Below, piece by piece: positions 1 to 7,215 of a DNA stretch of 32,678 bases. The DNA comes from CAZLYX01 sp964563885. GTDB lineage: Bacteria; Pseudomonadota; Gammaproteobacteria; Burkholderiales; Neisseriaceae. The DNA lies in contig CAZLYX010000020.1 in assembly GCA_964563885.1 (NCBI GenBank), positions 1 through 32,678 of the forward strand. The letters run 5' to 3'. The notes under the pieces are model-generated. The model searched no databases, was not told the origin of the DNA, and saw only the letters and a program-made list of their open reading frames with translations. The translations under genes were made by a program, and so were the position numbers. Position 1 is the first letter of the stretch, and each line of letters starts with the position of its first letter.

Positions 1-380
1 AATGACTGTTTATGTTTGATATTTTTATGGTAATAAACAACTATCATCTCGCAAGGACTTATGAATAGATGAGGTTATTTTTTCACTACTCCTGTTATAG
101 GCTACTCTTCTTAAGAGTAGTTATGAGCAGCTGTCAGATAATCGTTGTGGGCTAGTCTTGGCTTGATAAACACTGCTTAACTATTGAAATTAATCGTTTA
201 ATATAGAAAAGCTGATTACCTATTTGTTTTAAAAGTATTTGCCAGTATTTTCTAAAGCATCCTGCCCTACTCAAACGCACCATGATATGTGAGCATTATT
301 TTAAATAATGGAAACTCCAACACCGCTCTTATTTGGTTATATAAAAAATTAAACTTTATTTTATTTTTTACACTTTTCGC
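1..380. other. AT-rich region without a recognised gene
   Basis: No reading frame with a plausible start and ribosome site is seen on either strand. The only clear structure is an 8-bp inverted repeat, CTACTCTT at 102-109 and AAGAGTAG at 113-120, with a 3-nt loop and only a short T-rich tail. It may be a weak terminator for a gene left of the window. Confidence 0.5.
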
Positions 381-541
381 TTGCACTCGACGTGTAAATT
401 TATTACACTCGTTAACAATAATAGAGCTAAAGCTCAATATATAGCCAAGTTGAACAAAGGCATAGAGAGAAATATTTAATTTAATTTAATATAGTTTTTT
501 GAAAATCGAAGAGGCTGCACATTGTGTGCAGCCTCTTTCTT
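381..541 (+). ncRNA. Candidate small RNA transcription unit (promoter to terminator)
   Basis: Seen: a promoter-like pair TTGCAC (381-386) and TACACT (404-409) with 17-nt spacing, overlapping an inverted repeat (GTGTAA at 392-397, TTACAC at 403-408). About 100 nt later comes a strong terminator (511-541). The predicted transcript of about 125 nt starts near 416, has a small hairpin GAGC-TAAA-GCTC-like element near 424-435, and has no start codon with a ribosome site. Inference: a stand-alone sRNA. The promoter match is weak (about 3/6 and 4/6), so the terminator might serve only the neighbouring minus-strand gene. Confidence 0.25.
511..541. terminator. Strong intrinsic terminator (probably bidirectional)
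   Basis: An 11-bp perfect stem, GAGGCTGCACA (511-521) and TGTGCAGCCTC (525-535), has a TTG loop and is followed on the plus strand by TTTCTT. On the minus strand the tail is TTCGATTTTC, so it can also end the ypjD-like gene that stops at 600. Confidence 0.75.
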
Positions 542-599
542 GTTGGCATTTACGCTTAAATAGCCAGCTCTAACAACTTCAACAATAAAATCCTGAATT

Positions 600-1406
600 T
601 CATCTACCCAACAGTATCTCCAAAACGAATTTACTGCCAACATAAGCTAACATTAAACTGATAAACCCAATAATCGTCCATACGGCAACATTTTTTCCTC
701 GCCACGCAGTCATGCTTCGCTTCAACAATAGTCCAGCATAAATAAGCCACGATAAAATACCAAATACTGTTTTATGACTAAAATTTAACGGCTGACCAAA
801 TACGGCTTCTGCAAAAAAAGTACCGCTGATCACTGAAAAACTCAACAACATAAAGCCCGCCCACATTACTTGAAACATAAGCTTTTCTAAGCTTAAAAGC
901 GGCGGTAAAAAACTGATAAGTGGTGAGAATTTTCTTTTATGTAGGCTATGGTCTAACAACAAAATTAGCACTGCCAATAATGTAGCAATACCAAACAGCC
1001 CATAAGCCAGCAATGATGCACTCACATGCAGTATAAAAGGCCAATCGCTGATTTGATAGCCAATGGTTTTACCTGGGAAAATAGCTGCTAGCGTTAAAGA
1101 TGCTGCTGCACAAGGATAAAGCAGAAGCTGTAAGCCTTTTAGTGAATAAAAATAGCTACCCATATAATAGATCAATAACATTAGCCAAACGATAAGACTC
1201 AATGCATACCCGAACCCCATGATAAGCACTTGATCTTGTAAAACAGGCAACGCTAAAACGGCGCCGTGTATAATTAAAGCAGGCGTTACAATGAGGGCTT
1301 CTGTTTTTAGAGAATAATGTTTCCCAGTATTCAATAATGTGTGGCGCCACACAAATACCGACAAGCCAAAATAAACCAACACCAACCCCATCAATACTAT
1401 CGGCAT
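600..1406 (-). CDS. ypjD: Cytochrome c assembly (CcsA/HemX)-like membrane protein, YpjD type
   Basis: An integral membrane protein of about 268 residues with roughly eight hydrophobic helices, matching the CcsA/HemX-like family (E. coli YpjD is of similar length). The conserved pattern of a His after the second helix and the segment WPFILHVSASLLAYGLF, with its conserved His, fits the family's heme-binding histidines. Position supports the call: ypjD-like genes lie divergent from ffh in many proteobacteria, as here. The reading frame extends to a GTG at 1427, but no ribosome site precedes it. The ATG at 1406 gives an N-terminus starting MPIVL, like relatives, so it is preferred with moderate confidence. 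The precise role is not established; family members handle heme or cytochrome c maturation. Confidence 0.75.
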   Translation of the reverse strand: MPIVLMGLVLVYFGLSVFVWRHTLLNTGKHYSLKTEALIVTPALIIHGAVLALPVLQDQVLIMGFGYALSLIVWLMLLIYYMGSYFYSLKGLQLLLYPCAAASLTLAAIFPGKTIGYQISDWPFILHVSASLLAYGLFGIATLLAVLILLLDHSLHKRKFSPLISFLPPLLSLEKLMFQVMWAGFMLLSFSVISGTFFAEAVFGQPLNFSHKTVFGILSWLIYAGLLLKRSMTAWRGKNVAVWTIIGFISLMLAYVGSKFVLEILLGR

Positions 1407-1550
1407 AAAGACTTTCTTTGCGCTCACAATGAGTGTATTTAGAACGCGCGTAGTGTAAAATAAATTGATTTTATCAAATACATCTGCTTAGGAACAGTTT
1501 CCTATTGTTAAGGATGATGTTATTTTTTGATTGTAGCCAGCTTTTACTGT

Positions 1551-1562
1551 TTCAGGTAGCCT
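1551..1562 (-). repeat. DNA uptake sequence (AG-eikDUS), single copy
   Basis: A perfect 12/12 match to AGGCTACCTGAA on the minus strand, in the 211-bp gap between the divergent ypjD-like gene and ffh. It has no inverted partner nearby, so it is not a terminator. It lies about 77 nt upstream of the ffh start. Confidence 0.85.
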
Positions 1563-1638
1563 ACATGTTCAATGATATGTTTGTGAAGCAGCACTAAACC
1601 ATATTTAGCTTAATTATTAGTTTCCGGAAAGACCAGCC

Positions 1639-3003
1639 ATGTTAGATAACTTAACCAAGCGCTTCAGCTCCGTATTTAAAAATATTCGCGGTCAAGCACA
1701 GCTTACTGAAGAAAATATCAAAGAGGCCTTGCGCGAAGTACGGCTTGCCTTATTAGAGGCAGATGTAGCCTTACCAGTAGTTAAAGAATTTGTTAACAAC
1801 ATTAAAGAACGAGCAGTTGGCAAAGAGGTTACCGACAGCTTAACACCCGATCAAGCATTCTTCGGCATTGTAAACGAAGCGTTGGTTGAGCTCATGGGTA
1901 AAGAAAACAGCTCGCTCAATTTAGCCGCCGTGCCGCCTGCCACCGTATTAATGGCAGGCTTGCAAGGCGCGGGCAAAACCACCACCGTTGCTAAACTCTC
2001 GAAGTTTCTTAAAGAGAAACATGCTAAGAAGAAAATTTTAGTGGTTTCAGCCGACGTTTATCGCCCTGCAGCGATTGAACAGCTTAGATTATTGGCTGAA
2101 CAAGTGGGTGTTGATTTTTTTCCTTCCGACATCAGTCAAAAACCAGTAGAAATTGCGCGCTCGGCTCAAGAATACGCCAAGAAGCATTTTTATGAAGTGT
2201 TAATGGTCGATACCGCTGGCCGTTTAGCCATCGACGAAGAGATGATGGCTGAAATTAAAGCCATCCACCAAACCATTAGTCCCATTGAAACTCTGTTTGT
2301 GGTTGATGCCATGCTTGGTCAAGATGCGGTGAACACAGCGCAAGCATTTAACGAAGCGCTGCCGTTAACTGGCGTAATTTTAACCAAAATGGACGGCGAC
2401 TCTCGCGGTGGTGCGGCACTGTCTGTACGCCATGTTACTGGCAAGCCGATTAAGTTTATTGGTATTGGTGAAAAAGTAGGCGGGCTGGAGCCATTTTATC
2501 CAGATCGTATTGCCTCACGCATTTTAGGTATGGGCGACGTATTATCGCTGATTGAAGATGTACAGCAAGGTATTGATGAAGATGTGGCCGCAGAAATGGC
2601 CAAGAAGTTACACAAAGGTAAAGGCTTCGATTTAAACGACTTTAAAGCGCAAATTCAGCAAATGCGTAATATGGGCGGCTTGGAAAATATTATGTCGAAA
2701 ATGCCAGGTGAATTGGGGCAGATGTCAAAACAAATTCCTGAAGGCACAGCCGAAAAAGCCATGGGCCATGTAGAGGCTATTATTAATTCGATGACTGCCA
2801 AAGAGCGCACTAACCCTGCTCTACTCAAAGCCAGCCGTAAACGCCGTATTGCTAGTGGCGCAGGTGTGTCGGTGCAAGAAGTTAACAAAATGCTGAATCA
2901 ATTTGAACAGTCTCAAAAAATGATGAAAATGTTTAGCGGCAAAGGCATGGGCAAGCTGATGAACATGGCCAAGGGTATGAAAGGCAAGTTCCCTGGTATG
3001 TAA
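1639..3003 (+). CDS. ffh: Signal recognition particle protein Ffh (SRP54)
   Basis: GTPase subunit of the signal recognition particle. With 4.5S RNA it binds signal peptides of nascent membrane proteins and delivers ribosomes to FtsY and SecYEG. At 454 residues it has the normal family length. Domains: N four-helix bundle (about 1-90), G domain with P-loop GLQGAGKTTT (107-116), DVYRPAA, DTAGR and TKMDGD motifs, then a methionine-rich M domain (about 330-454) that binds RNA and signal peptides. The start is supported by GGAAAGA 7 nt upstream. It is monocistronic: a DUS-pair terminator follows the stop. No 4.5S RNA gene is visible in the window. secY and rplW, its partners at the membrane and ribosome, are also in this window. 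Confidence 0.97.
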   Translation: MLDNLTKRFSSVFKNIRGQAQLTEENIKEALREVRLALLEADVALPVVKEFVNNIKERAVGKEVTDSLTPDQAFFGIVNEALVELMGKENSSLNLAAVPPATVLMAGLQGAGKTTTVAKLSKFLKEKHAKKKILVVSADVYRPAAIEQLRLLAEQVGVDFFPSDISQKPVEIARSAQEYAKKHFYEVLMVDTAGRLAIDEEMMAEIKAIHQTISPIETLFVVDAMLGQDAVNTAQAFNEALPLTGVILTKMDGDSRGGAALSVRHVTGKPIKFIGIGEKVGGLEPFYPDRIASRILGMGDVLSLIEDVQQGIDEDVAAEMAKKLHKGKGFDLNDFKAQIQQMRNMGGLENIMSKMPGELGQMSKQIPEGTAEKAMGHVEAIINSMTAKERTNPALLKASRKRRIASGAGVSVQEVNKMLNQFEQSQKMMKMFSGKGMGKLMNMAKGMKGKFPGM

Positions 3004-3027
3004 TCTTGATTGACTTACACAACTATT

Positions 3028-3062
3028 AAGGCTACCTGAATAATCTTTCAGGTAGCCTTTAA
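3028..3062. terminator. Bidirectional terminator made of two inverted DUS copies (ffh / hemL)
   Basis: Perfect AG-eikDUS at 3029-3040 and its reverse complement at 3047-3058 form a 12-bp or longer stem with a 6-nt loop, followed by TTTAAT. It sits between convergent ffh and hemL and can end both. Confidence 0.85.
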
Positions 3063-3085
3063 TGTTTTGTTAAACTAAATGTGCA

Positions 3086-4375
3086 TTACATCGCTTGTTT
3101 CATCTCAGTGAACACTTGTTTGGCAATAGATATCGTTTCATCAATTAATTCTGGCGTATGCGCAGCCGACATAAATGACGCTTCATATGCTGAAGGGCCA
3201 AACGCCACGCCTTTGTCCAGCATCCCGTGGAAAAAATGCTTAAACGCATTAACATCAGTATGCGTCATGTCTGCATAGCTTTGCGGCACATTATTGGCAA
3301 AGTACAAACCAAACATTCCGCCAAGGTTATCTGCATTAAATGCTATACCCGCTTGACTTGCTTCAGCTTTAAAACCGCTTACCAGTTGCTCGGTGCGTGC
3401 AGTAAGATTTTCATAAAACCCTGGGCGCTGAATGATTTCTAATGTTTTCAAACCTGCTGCAACCGCCACTGGATTACCTGATAAAGTGCCCGCTTGGTAA
3501 ACACCACCCAGCGGTGAAATGTACGCCATAATATCTGCTCGACCGCCAAAAACTGCCAATGGCATGCCGCCACCGATCACTTTGCCCATGGTCGTCAAAT
3601 CAGGCTTAATACCGTGTAAGGATTGCGCACCGCCTAAAGCTACGCGGCAACCCGTCATCACTTCATCATAAATCAACACCGCTCCGTATTGCTCGGTGAG
3701 CGTACGCAGCGCTTGTACAAACTCTGCACTTGGACGCACCAAATTCATATTGCCCGCAAACGGTTCTAAAATAACACACGAAATCTCATCACCAATTTGA
3801 TTAAAGGTTTCAGTAAGCGCAGCAACATCGTTATAACTCAACACCAGCGTATGCTTGGTAAAATCAGTTGGTACACCAGCCGAGCTTGGGTTGCCAAACG
3901 TGAGCAAACCAGAGCCAGCTTTCACTAATAAGCTGTCTGAATGACCATGATAGCAGCCTTCAAACTTGATGATTTTATCGCGACCCGTAAAGCCACGGGC
4001 CAAACGAATCGCGCTCATGGTGGCTTCAGTGCCTGAGCTAACCAAGCGCATTTGCTCCATGCTCGGTACAATTTTAGCAATTTCCTCAGCAATCACAATT
4101 TCTGCTTCTGTTGGCGCACCAAACGATAAGCCATCAAGCGCCGCTGCACGCACAGCTTCAATCACTTCTGGGTGCGCGTGACCCACAATGGCAGGCCCCC
4201 ATGAACCAACATAATCAATATAACGCTGACCATTTTCATCCCAAACATATGCACCTTCGGCTTTTTTAATAAAGCGTGGCACGCCGCCAACGCTACCAAA
4301 AGCACGCACGGGTGAATTAACACCACCTGGGATAATTTTTTTAGCGCGTTCAAATAATTGTTCATTACGGTTCAT
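3086..4375 (-). CDS. hemL: Glutamate-1-semialdehyde 2,1-aminomutase
   Basis: PLP-dependent aminomutase that turns glutamate-1-semialdehyde into 5-aminolevulinate, the last step of the C5 route into tetrapyrroles; cytosolic. At 429 residues it has the expected length. The PLP lysine is K265 in TTMGKVIGGGMP. The DEVMTG motif (237-242), the SSGTEA phosphate-binding segment (113-118) and CYHGH (141-145) are present. Cys243 stands where many homologues have Phe in DEVMTGFR. The start is supported by AAGGA 8 nt upstream. The leader carries two DUS-like elements (4402-4413 and 4453-4464). A HemJ-type gene for a later heme step lies 750 bp upstream on the same strand, but a terminator-like hairpin separates them, so co-transcription is unlikely. 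Confidence 0.97.
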   Translation of the reverse strand: MNRNEQLFERAKKIIPGGVNSPVRAFGSVGGVPRFIKKAEGAYVWDENGQRYIDYVGSWGPAIVGHAHPEVIEAVRAAALDGLSFGAPTEAEIVIAEEIAKIVPSMEQMRLVSSGTEATMSAIRLARGFTGRDKIIKFEGCYHGHSDSLLVKAGSGLLTFGNPSSAGVPTDFTKHTLVLSYNDVAALTETFNQIGDEISCVILEPFAGNMNLVRPSAEFVQALRTLTEQYGAVLIYDEVMTGCRVALGGAQSLHGIKPDLTTMGKVIGGGMPLAVFGGRADIMAYISPLGGVYQAGTLSGNPVAVAAGLKTLEIIQRPGFYENLTARTEQLVSGFKAEASQAGIAFNADNLGGMFGLYFANNVPQSYADMTHTDVNAFKHFFHGMLDKGVAFGPSAYEASFMSAAHTPELIDETISIAKQVFTEMKQAM

Positions 4376-4401
4376 AGCTTATTCCTTAATAAATGAGATA
4401 C

Positions 4402-4464
4402 AGGCTGCCTGAAGCAAAGGTTGGCGTTATTCTAACAGGTTTGCTCAGGCTTTTCAGGTAGCCT
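4402..4464. repeat. Mixed-dialect DUS inverted pair in the hemL leader
   Basis: AGGCTGCCTGAA at 4402-4413 (one mismatch from AG-eikDUS and identical to the published Simonsiella-type dialect) faces a perfect AG-eikDUS on the minus strand at 4453-4464. The arms are 39 nt apart. This could be a chance point mutant or an imported element. Confidence 0.7.
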
Positions 4465-4532
4465 AACCCAGCAATACTGTGCTTACCATCGATGATTATT
4501 GTGGTTTAAAAACATTAATGTTCTAAAACAGC

Positions 4533-4578
4533 GTCAACAAAATAGCCCGACCGCATACTCTGCTTCGGGCTACCTGAA
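4533..4578 (-). terminator. Terminator after the CYTH-domain gene, overlapping a DUS-like element
   Basis: TAGCCCGA (4543-4550) pairs with TCGGGCTA (4565-4572); read on the minus strand the hairpin is followed by TTTTGTTG. The right arm overlaps GGGCTACCTGAA (4567-4578), an 11/12 DUS, so half of a DUS has become part of a non-DUS stem. Confidence 0.6.
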
Positions 4579-4636
4579 ACGCTGGTGCGCTGATTAAGCT
4601 ATTGATCACACCACTATTAACACCTAATCTAGCGTT

Positions 4637-5107
4637 TTATTTTTCCCAACTCGAATACGAATGCTTGCTCAAATATGCATTGGTAAACTTGCCATTAGAC
4701 GTGATTTCTTCGCCTAACCAATCAGGCTTGGCAAACTCAGTATCTTCACTGGGCAATTCTATTTCCACCACAACCAAAGGCGCGTTGTCACCAAAATATT
4801 CATCAATTTCAAAAACAAAGCCTTGGTGCTCAATTTCGTAGCGATGCTTTTCCAACTTAAATGGACACATTGTTCGCATCATTTCAACAGCATCTCTATG
4901 CGGAATTTTATACTCATATTCACTGCGCGACACATCAGAAATATAACCCTTAAATGTAAGCCATGCGTCATCACCAACAATGCGTACACGAATAGCACAT
5001 TCTTTTTCTACCGTAAAATAACCCTGCTGCAACACTTTAGGTGCACCAGCTTGAGTGCGCCAACTGTCATTTTTGAGTAAAAATCGACGTTCAATTTCAA
5101 TGCTCAT
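4637..5107 (-). CDS. CYTH-domain (triphosphate tunnel metalloenzyme-like) protein
   Basis: A 156-residue single-domain protein of the CYTH/TTM superfamily, whose short members hydrolyse inorganic triphosphate or related triphosphates. The N-terminal signature is EIERRF, with Glu4 and Glu6 for metal binding and Arg8 where the classical ExExK motif has Lys. Alternating charged strands follow (RVRI, LTFKG, EYEYKI, RYEIE, FEIDEYFG, VVVEIELP), as expected for the eight-stranded tunnel. The natural substrate cannot be told from sequence. Its ATG at 5107 sits 3 nt after a perfect DUS whose AGG is the only Shine-Dalgarno candidate. The upstream hemJ stop directly abuts that DUS, so the two genes are probably co-transcribed. 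Confidence 0.85.
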   Translation of the reverse strand: MSIEIERRFLLKNDSWRTQAGAPKVLQQGYFTVEKECAIRVRIVGDDAWLTFKGYISDVSRSEYEYKIPHRDAVEMMRTMCPFKLEKHRYEIEHQGFVFEIDEYFGDNAPLVVVEIELPSEDTEFAKPDWLGEEITSNGKFTNAYLSKHSYSSWEK

Positions 5108-5110
5108 GTT

Positions 5111-5122
5111 TTCAGGTAGCCT
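5111..5122 (-). repeat. DUS in the hemJ-CYTH junction, acting as possible ribosome site
   Basis: Perfect AG-eikDUS on the minus strand. It starts right after the hemJ TAA stop (5125-5123) and ends 3 nt before the next ATG (5107). AAAGG at its 5' end is the only purine-rich ribosome-site candidate, about 12 nt from the start codon. Confidence 0.8.
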
Positions 5123-5548
5123 TTAAAACGGTTTGAAAATAACCAGATACAACGCAATGATCATAATAATCACGGGTACTTCGTTAAAAAAACGATACCA
5201 TTTGTGTGAATAACGATTGCGGTTGTCTTTGAAATCGAGCAGCAAGCGGTAGCAATAAAAATGATAGCCAAGCAATACAACGGTTAGCGTCACCTTAGTG
5301 TGCACCCAACCTTGTCCCCACCAGCCTGTAATAAACGGTATCGCCAATCCAAATAAAAATGCACCAATACCCAACGGTGTCATAAATTTAAACAACCGCT
5401 CAGCCATACCAATTAAGCGTTGGTATTCGCTACGGTTGCTAGTTGGGTCAACTTGAGCAAGGTTTACATAAATACGCGGCAAGTAAAACAAGCCGGCAAA
5501 CCATGAAATCACGAAAAATACGTGTATTAATTTAAACCACAGATACAT
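5123..5548 (-). CDS. hemJ: HemJ-type protoporphyrinogen IX oxidase
   Basis: A 141-residue membrane protein with four predicted helices, matching the HemJ family (formerly UPF0093). HemJ oxidises protoporphyrinogen IX to protoporphyrin IX, the penultimate heme step, in the inner membrane. The conserved His9 in MYLWFKLIHVFF, which corresponds to the family's heme-ligand His, and His83/Lys85 in WVHTK are present. The frame is open to an ATG at 5614, but homologues begin at MYLWFK, giving the start at 5548. That ATG is immediately preceded by a DUS whose AAAAGG serves as Shine-Dalgarno at about 9 nt. It is divergent from the small unknown gene at 5690. It complements hemL nearby in the same pathway. 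Confidence 0.88.
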   Translation of the reverse strand: MYLWFKLIHVFFVISWFAGLFYLPRIYVNLAQVDPTSNRSEYQRLIGMAERLFKFMTPLGIGAFLFGLAIPFITGWWGQGWVHTKVTLTVVLLGYHFYCYRLLLDFKDNRNRYSHKWYRFFNEVPVIIMIIALYLVIFKPF

Positions 5549-5560
5549 TTCAGGTAGCCT
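5549..5560 (-). repeat. DUS abutting the hemJ start codon
   Basis: Perfect AG-eikDUS on the minus strand whose last base touches the ATG at 5548. The string AAAAGGCTACCTGAAATG is identical to the one at the DUF218 gene start (6692-6709). It supplies the purine-rich ribosome site. Confidence 0.85.
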
Positions 5561-5689
5561 TTTGTTGTAATCAGTACGCTCATTGTAACGGGAAAAGGTT
5601 AAATTTTGTAGCATCTAGAAACGTATCATCAGAAATTTGTTAGAATGCTGTCGGTATGCAAACACATTACAAATGAAAAGGTATCTATA

Positions 5690-5977
5690 ATGATAAAACA
5701 ATTTGAAATTAACCCATTAGTCAAAAAACAATTGCGCACTTATTTAAGTGAAAACAATATTGATTTAAAAACTGCCATGGATACAGAAGAAACCAACAAC
5801 GAAGTGGCCACACTTGTGCATCAAGGCTTGCCAGGCATGGTAAGAAAAATTTATTCACTAGAAAAAATGCAAACGTTTTTCTGGGGTAAGAAAGATTTAA
5901 TGGCAGAATTTGTTGCAGCTCGTTTAGATGCAGCTGACAAAAAAAGTAAAAAAAATCTAAGTAATAACAGCTTTTAG
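5690..5977 (+). CDS. Small conserved-looking protein of unknown function
   Basis: I do not recognise the family. The protein is 95 residues, hydrophilic and predicted helical, with a lysine-rich tail (KKSKKN). It has no signal peptide, membrane segment or cysteine. Features that look constrained are HQGLPGMVRKIYSLEKMQ and FFWGKKDLMAEFV. The frame is open from 5645, but the ATG at 5690 has AAAAGG 8 nt upstream and is preferred. The gene is divergent from hemJ and ends in a perfect 28-bp palindromic terminator, so it seems to be a single-gene unit and is probably real. Confidence 0.7.
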   Translation: MIKQFEINPLVKKQLRTYLSENNIDLKTAMDTEETNNEVATLVHQGLPGMVRKIYSLEKMQTFFWGKKDLMAEFVAARLDAADKKSKKNLSNNSF

Positions 5978-6002
5978 CTTTTTTGTTGAAGTGACTTATC
6001 AG

Positions 6003-6030
6003 AAAAACCGCAGTTTAAACTGCGGTTTTT
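6003..6030. terminator. Perfect 28-bp palindrome, bidirectional terminator
   Basis: AAAAACCGCAGTTT is followed directly by its exact reverse complement, so both strands carry a GC-core hairpin with a T5 tail. It lies between convergent genes and its last two bases overlap the stop codon of the DUF218 gene. Confidence 0.85.
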
Positions 6031-6694
6031 AGTTTTTTAAGCCATTCCACCATGCTTCAAAATGTTCGCTAACACGCCAGCAATGAAATAAAAATAAGCG
6101 CACAGCTTCCTCACCTAATAGTGTCCATCGATTTTGTGACTGGTTAAAACGGCTGGTTGGTGTGGGTGAGTTTTGAGCATCAAGTCCAAGATTACGCGCT
6201 ACGGCAGCAGCACGCGCCATGTGATATGGATCGCTCACAATGATAATAGTTTTAATGTTGTGATCGCGCATGATGATTCGGGTATTAAACAGATTTTGGT
6301 AGGTGTCACGTGACAGATTCTCAAAGTAAATATCACGTGCAGGAATACCTTGTTGCAAAGCGTAACGCCGACCTACTTCAGCCTCAGTCATAAACCCCTG
6401 CTTAGGTGTGCCACCCGTAAAAATCAGGCTTTCAACTTGATTACTTTGATACAAATTCAAAGCGTGATTGATGCGCTCGCGAAAAACAGGCGATGGACGC
6501 TTATCCCATGCAGCCGCACCCAATATTACTGCAGCATCAGCTGACCGCAATGCCTGTGCTGGAAGTTTTGCTTGCTGGTACACATCAATAAAACATAATG
6601 CAAACATCAGACACACCAGCAGAATGCTCAGCTTAACTCCACGCCAGCCATAACCCCAAATACTGTGATGTTCGCGCCAAACTCTTTTTTGCAT
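6029..6694 (-). CDS. DUF218 / YdcF-SanA family membrane-anchored protein
   Basis: A 221-residue protein with a basic N-terminus, one transmembrane helix (about 20-40), then a soluble DUF218 domain (about 52-195) probably on the periplasmic side. Family marks seen: AAVILGAAAW, FTGGTP, MTEAEVG, SRDTYQNLFN and VSDPYHMARA. E. coli relatives (SanA, YdcF, ElyC) are linked to envelope integrity or nucleotide binding; the chemistry is not settled. The ATG directly follows a DUS, which also provides the stop codon of the upstream arsC-like gene, so the two genes form a tightly coupled pair. Confidence 0.88.
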   Translation of the reverse strand: MQKRVWREHHSIWGYGWRGVKLSILLVCLMFALCFIDVYQQAKLPAQALRSADAAVILGAAAWDKRPSPVFRERINHALNLYQSNQVESLIFTGGTPKQGFMTEAEVGRRYALQQGIPARDIYFENLSRDTYQNLFNTRIIMRDHNIKTIIIVSDPYHMARAAAVARNLGLDAQNSPTPTSRFNQSQNRWTLLGEEAVRLFLFHCWRVSEHFEAWWNGLKN

Positions 6695-6706
6695 TTCAGG
6701 TAGCCT
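6695..6706 (-). repeat. DUS that encodes a C-terminus, a stop codon and a ribosome site at once
   Basis: Perfect AG-eikDUS on the minus strand. In frame with the upstream gene it reads (A)AG GCT ACC TGA, giving Lys-Ala-Thr-stop. Its AAAAAGG lies 9 nt before the next ATG (6694), which the DUS touches. Confidence 0.9.
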
Positions 6707-7067
6707 TTTTATTCAATAGCGCCATAATATTATTAAGTGGTCGACCGATCGCTGCTTGGTTATCTACCACGGCCAGCGGTCGCTCCAATAATGTGGGATG
6801 TGCAGCAATAGCAGCTAATAAATCATCTTCGCTAAGTGATTCGTTTGCCAAACCTAACTCGGCATAAATATTTTCTTTGGTTCTCATCATGCCGCGCACC
6901 AAATCTAAGCCCAATTGCTGGTAAAGCTGGCGCAACATGGCTGCGTCTGGTGGCGCATCCAAATAATGAATCAGCTTTATAGCAGCTCCCTGCTCTTCTA
7001 ACCAAGCCAGCGCTTCTCGTGATTTGGAACAACGGTTATTATGATAAAGCGTTACGTTTATGCTCAT
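6696..7067 (-). CDS. ArsC/YfgD-family glutaredoxin-like arsenate reductase
   Basis: A 123-residue thioredoxin-fold protein of the ArsC (glutaredoxin-dependent) family. The catalytic cysteine is Cys13 in NNRCSKSR, and the family's ERPLAV segment (near 95-100) and GRP are present. E. coli YfgD is a paralogue of similar length. No arsenic-efflux gene or ArsR regulator is near, so a detoxification role is uncertain; it may be a general thiol reductase. AAGAG precedes the start. The last residues and stop are encoded by a DUS. Confidence 0.9.
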   Translation of the reverse strand: MSINVTLYHNNRCSKSREALAWLEEQGAAIKLIHYLDAPPDAAMLRQLYQQLGLDLVRGMMRTKENIYAELGLANESLSEDDLLAAIAAHPTLLERPLAVVDNQAAIGRPLNNIMALLNKKAT

Positions 7068-7157
7068 TTTTTACTCTTAATTAACAATGGGTTTTGTTTT
7101 GTCTTATGCGGCACTGATATCTTATCAGGCAGGCCTGCATATAAGTTCTAAAGCCTT

Positions 7158-7168
7158 TTTGCTATAAT
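7158..7168 (+). promoter_or_regulatory. Extended -10 promoter of the SulP transporter gene
   Basis: TGCTATAAT (TG at 7160-7161, TATAAT at 7163-7168) is a consensus extended -10 element about 48 nt before the start codon. No good -35 is seen, as is common for this promoter type. Confidence 0.55.
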
Positions 7169-7215
7169 TAACCTTTTGCTTCAAAGCAATCATCAATTTG
7201 AATCTCAAGGATTTC

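Noticed and set aside
1428..1638. 4.5S RNA gene beside ffh
   Set aside because: The conserved SRP RNA tetraloop region (GGTCAGG...GGAAGGAAGCAGCC) is not present here or elsewhere in the window.
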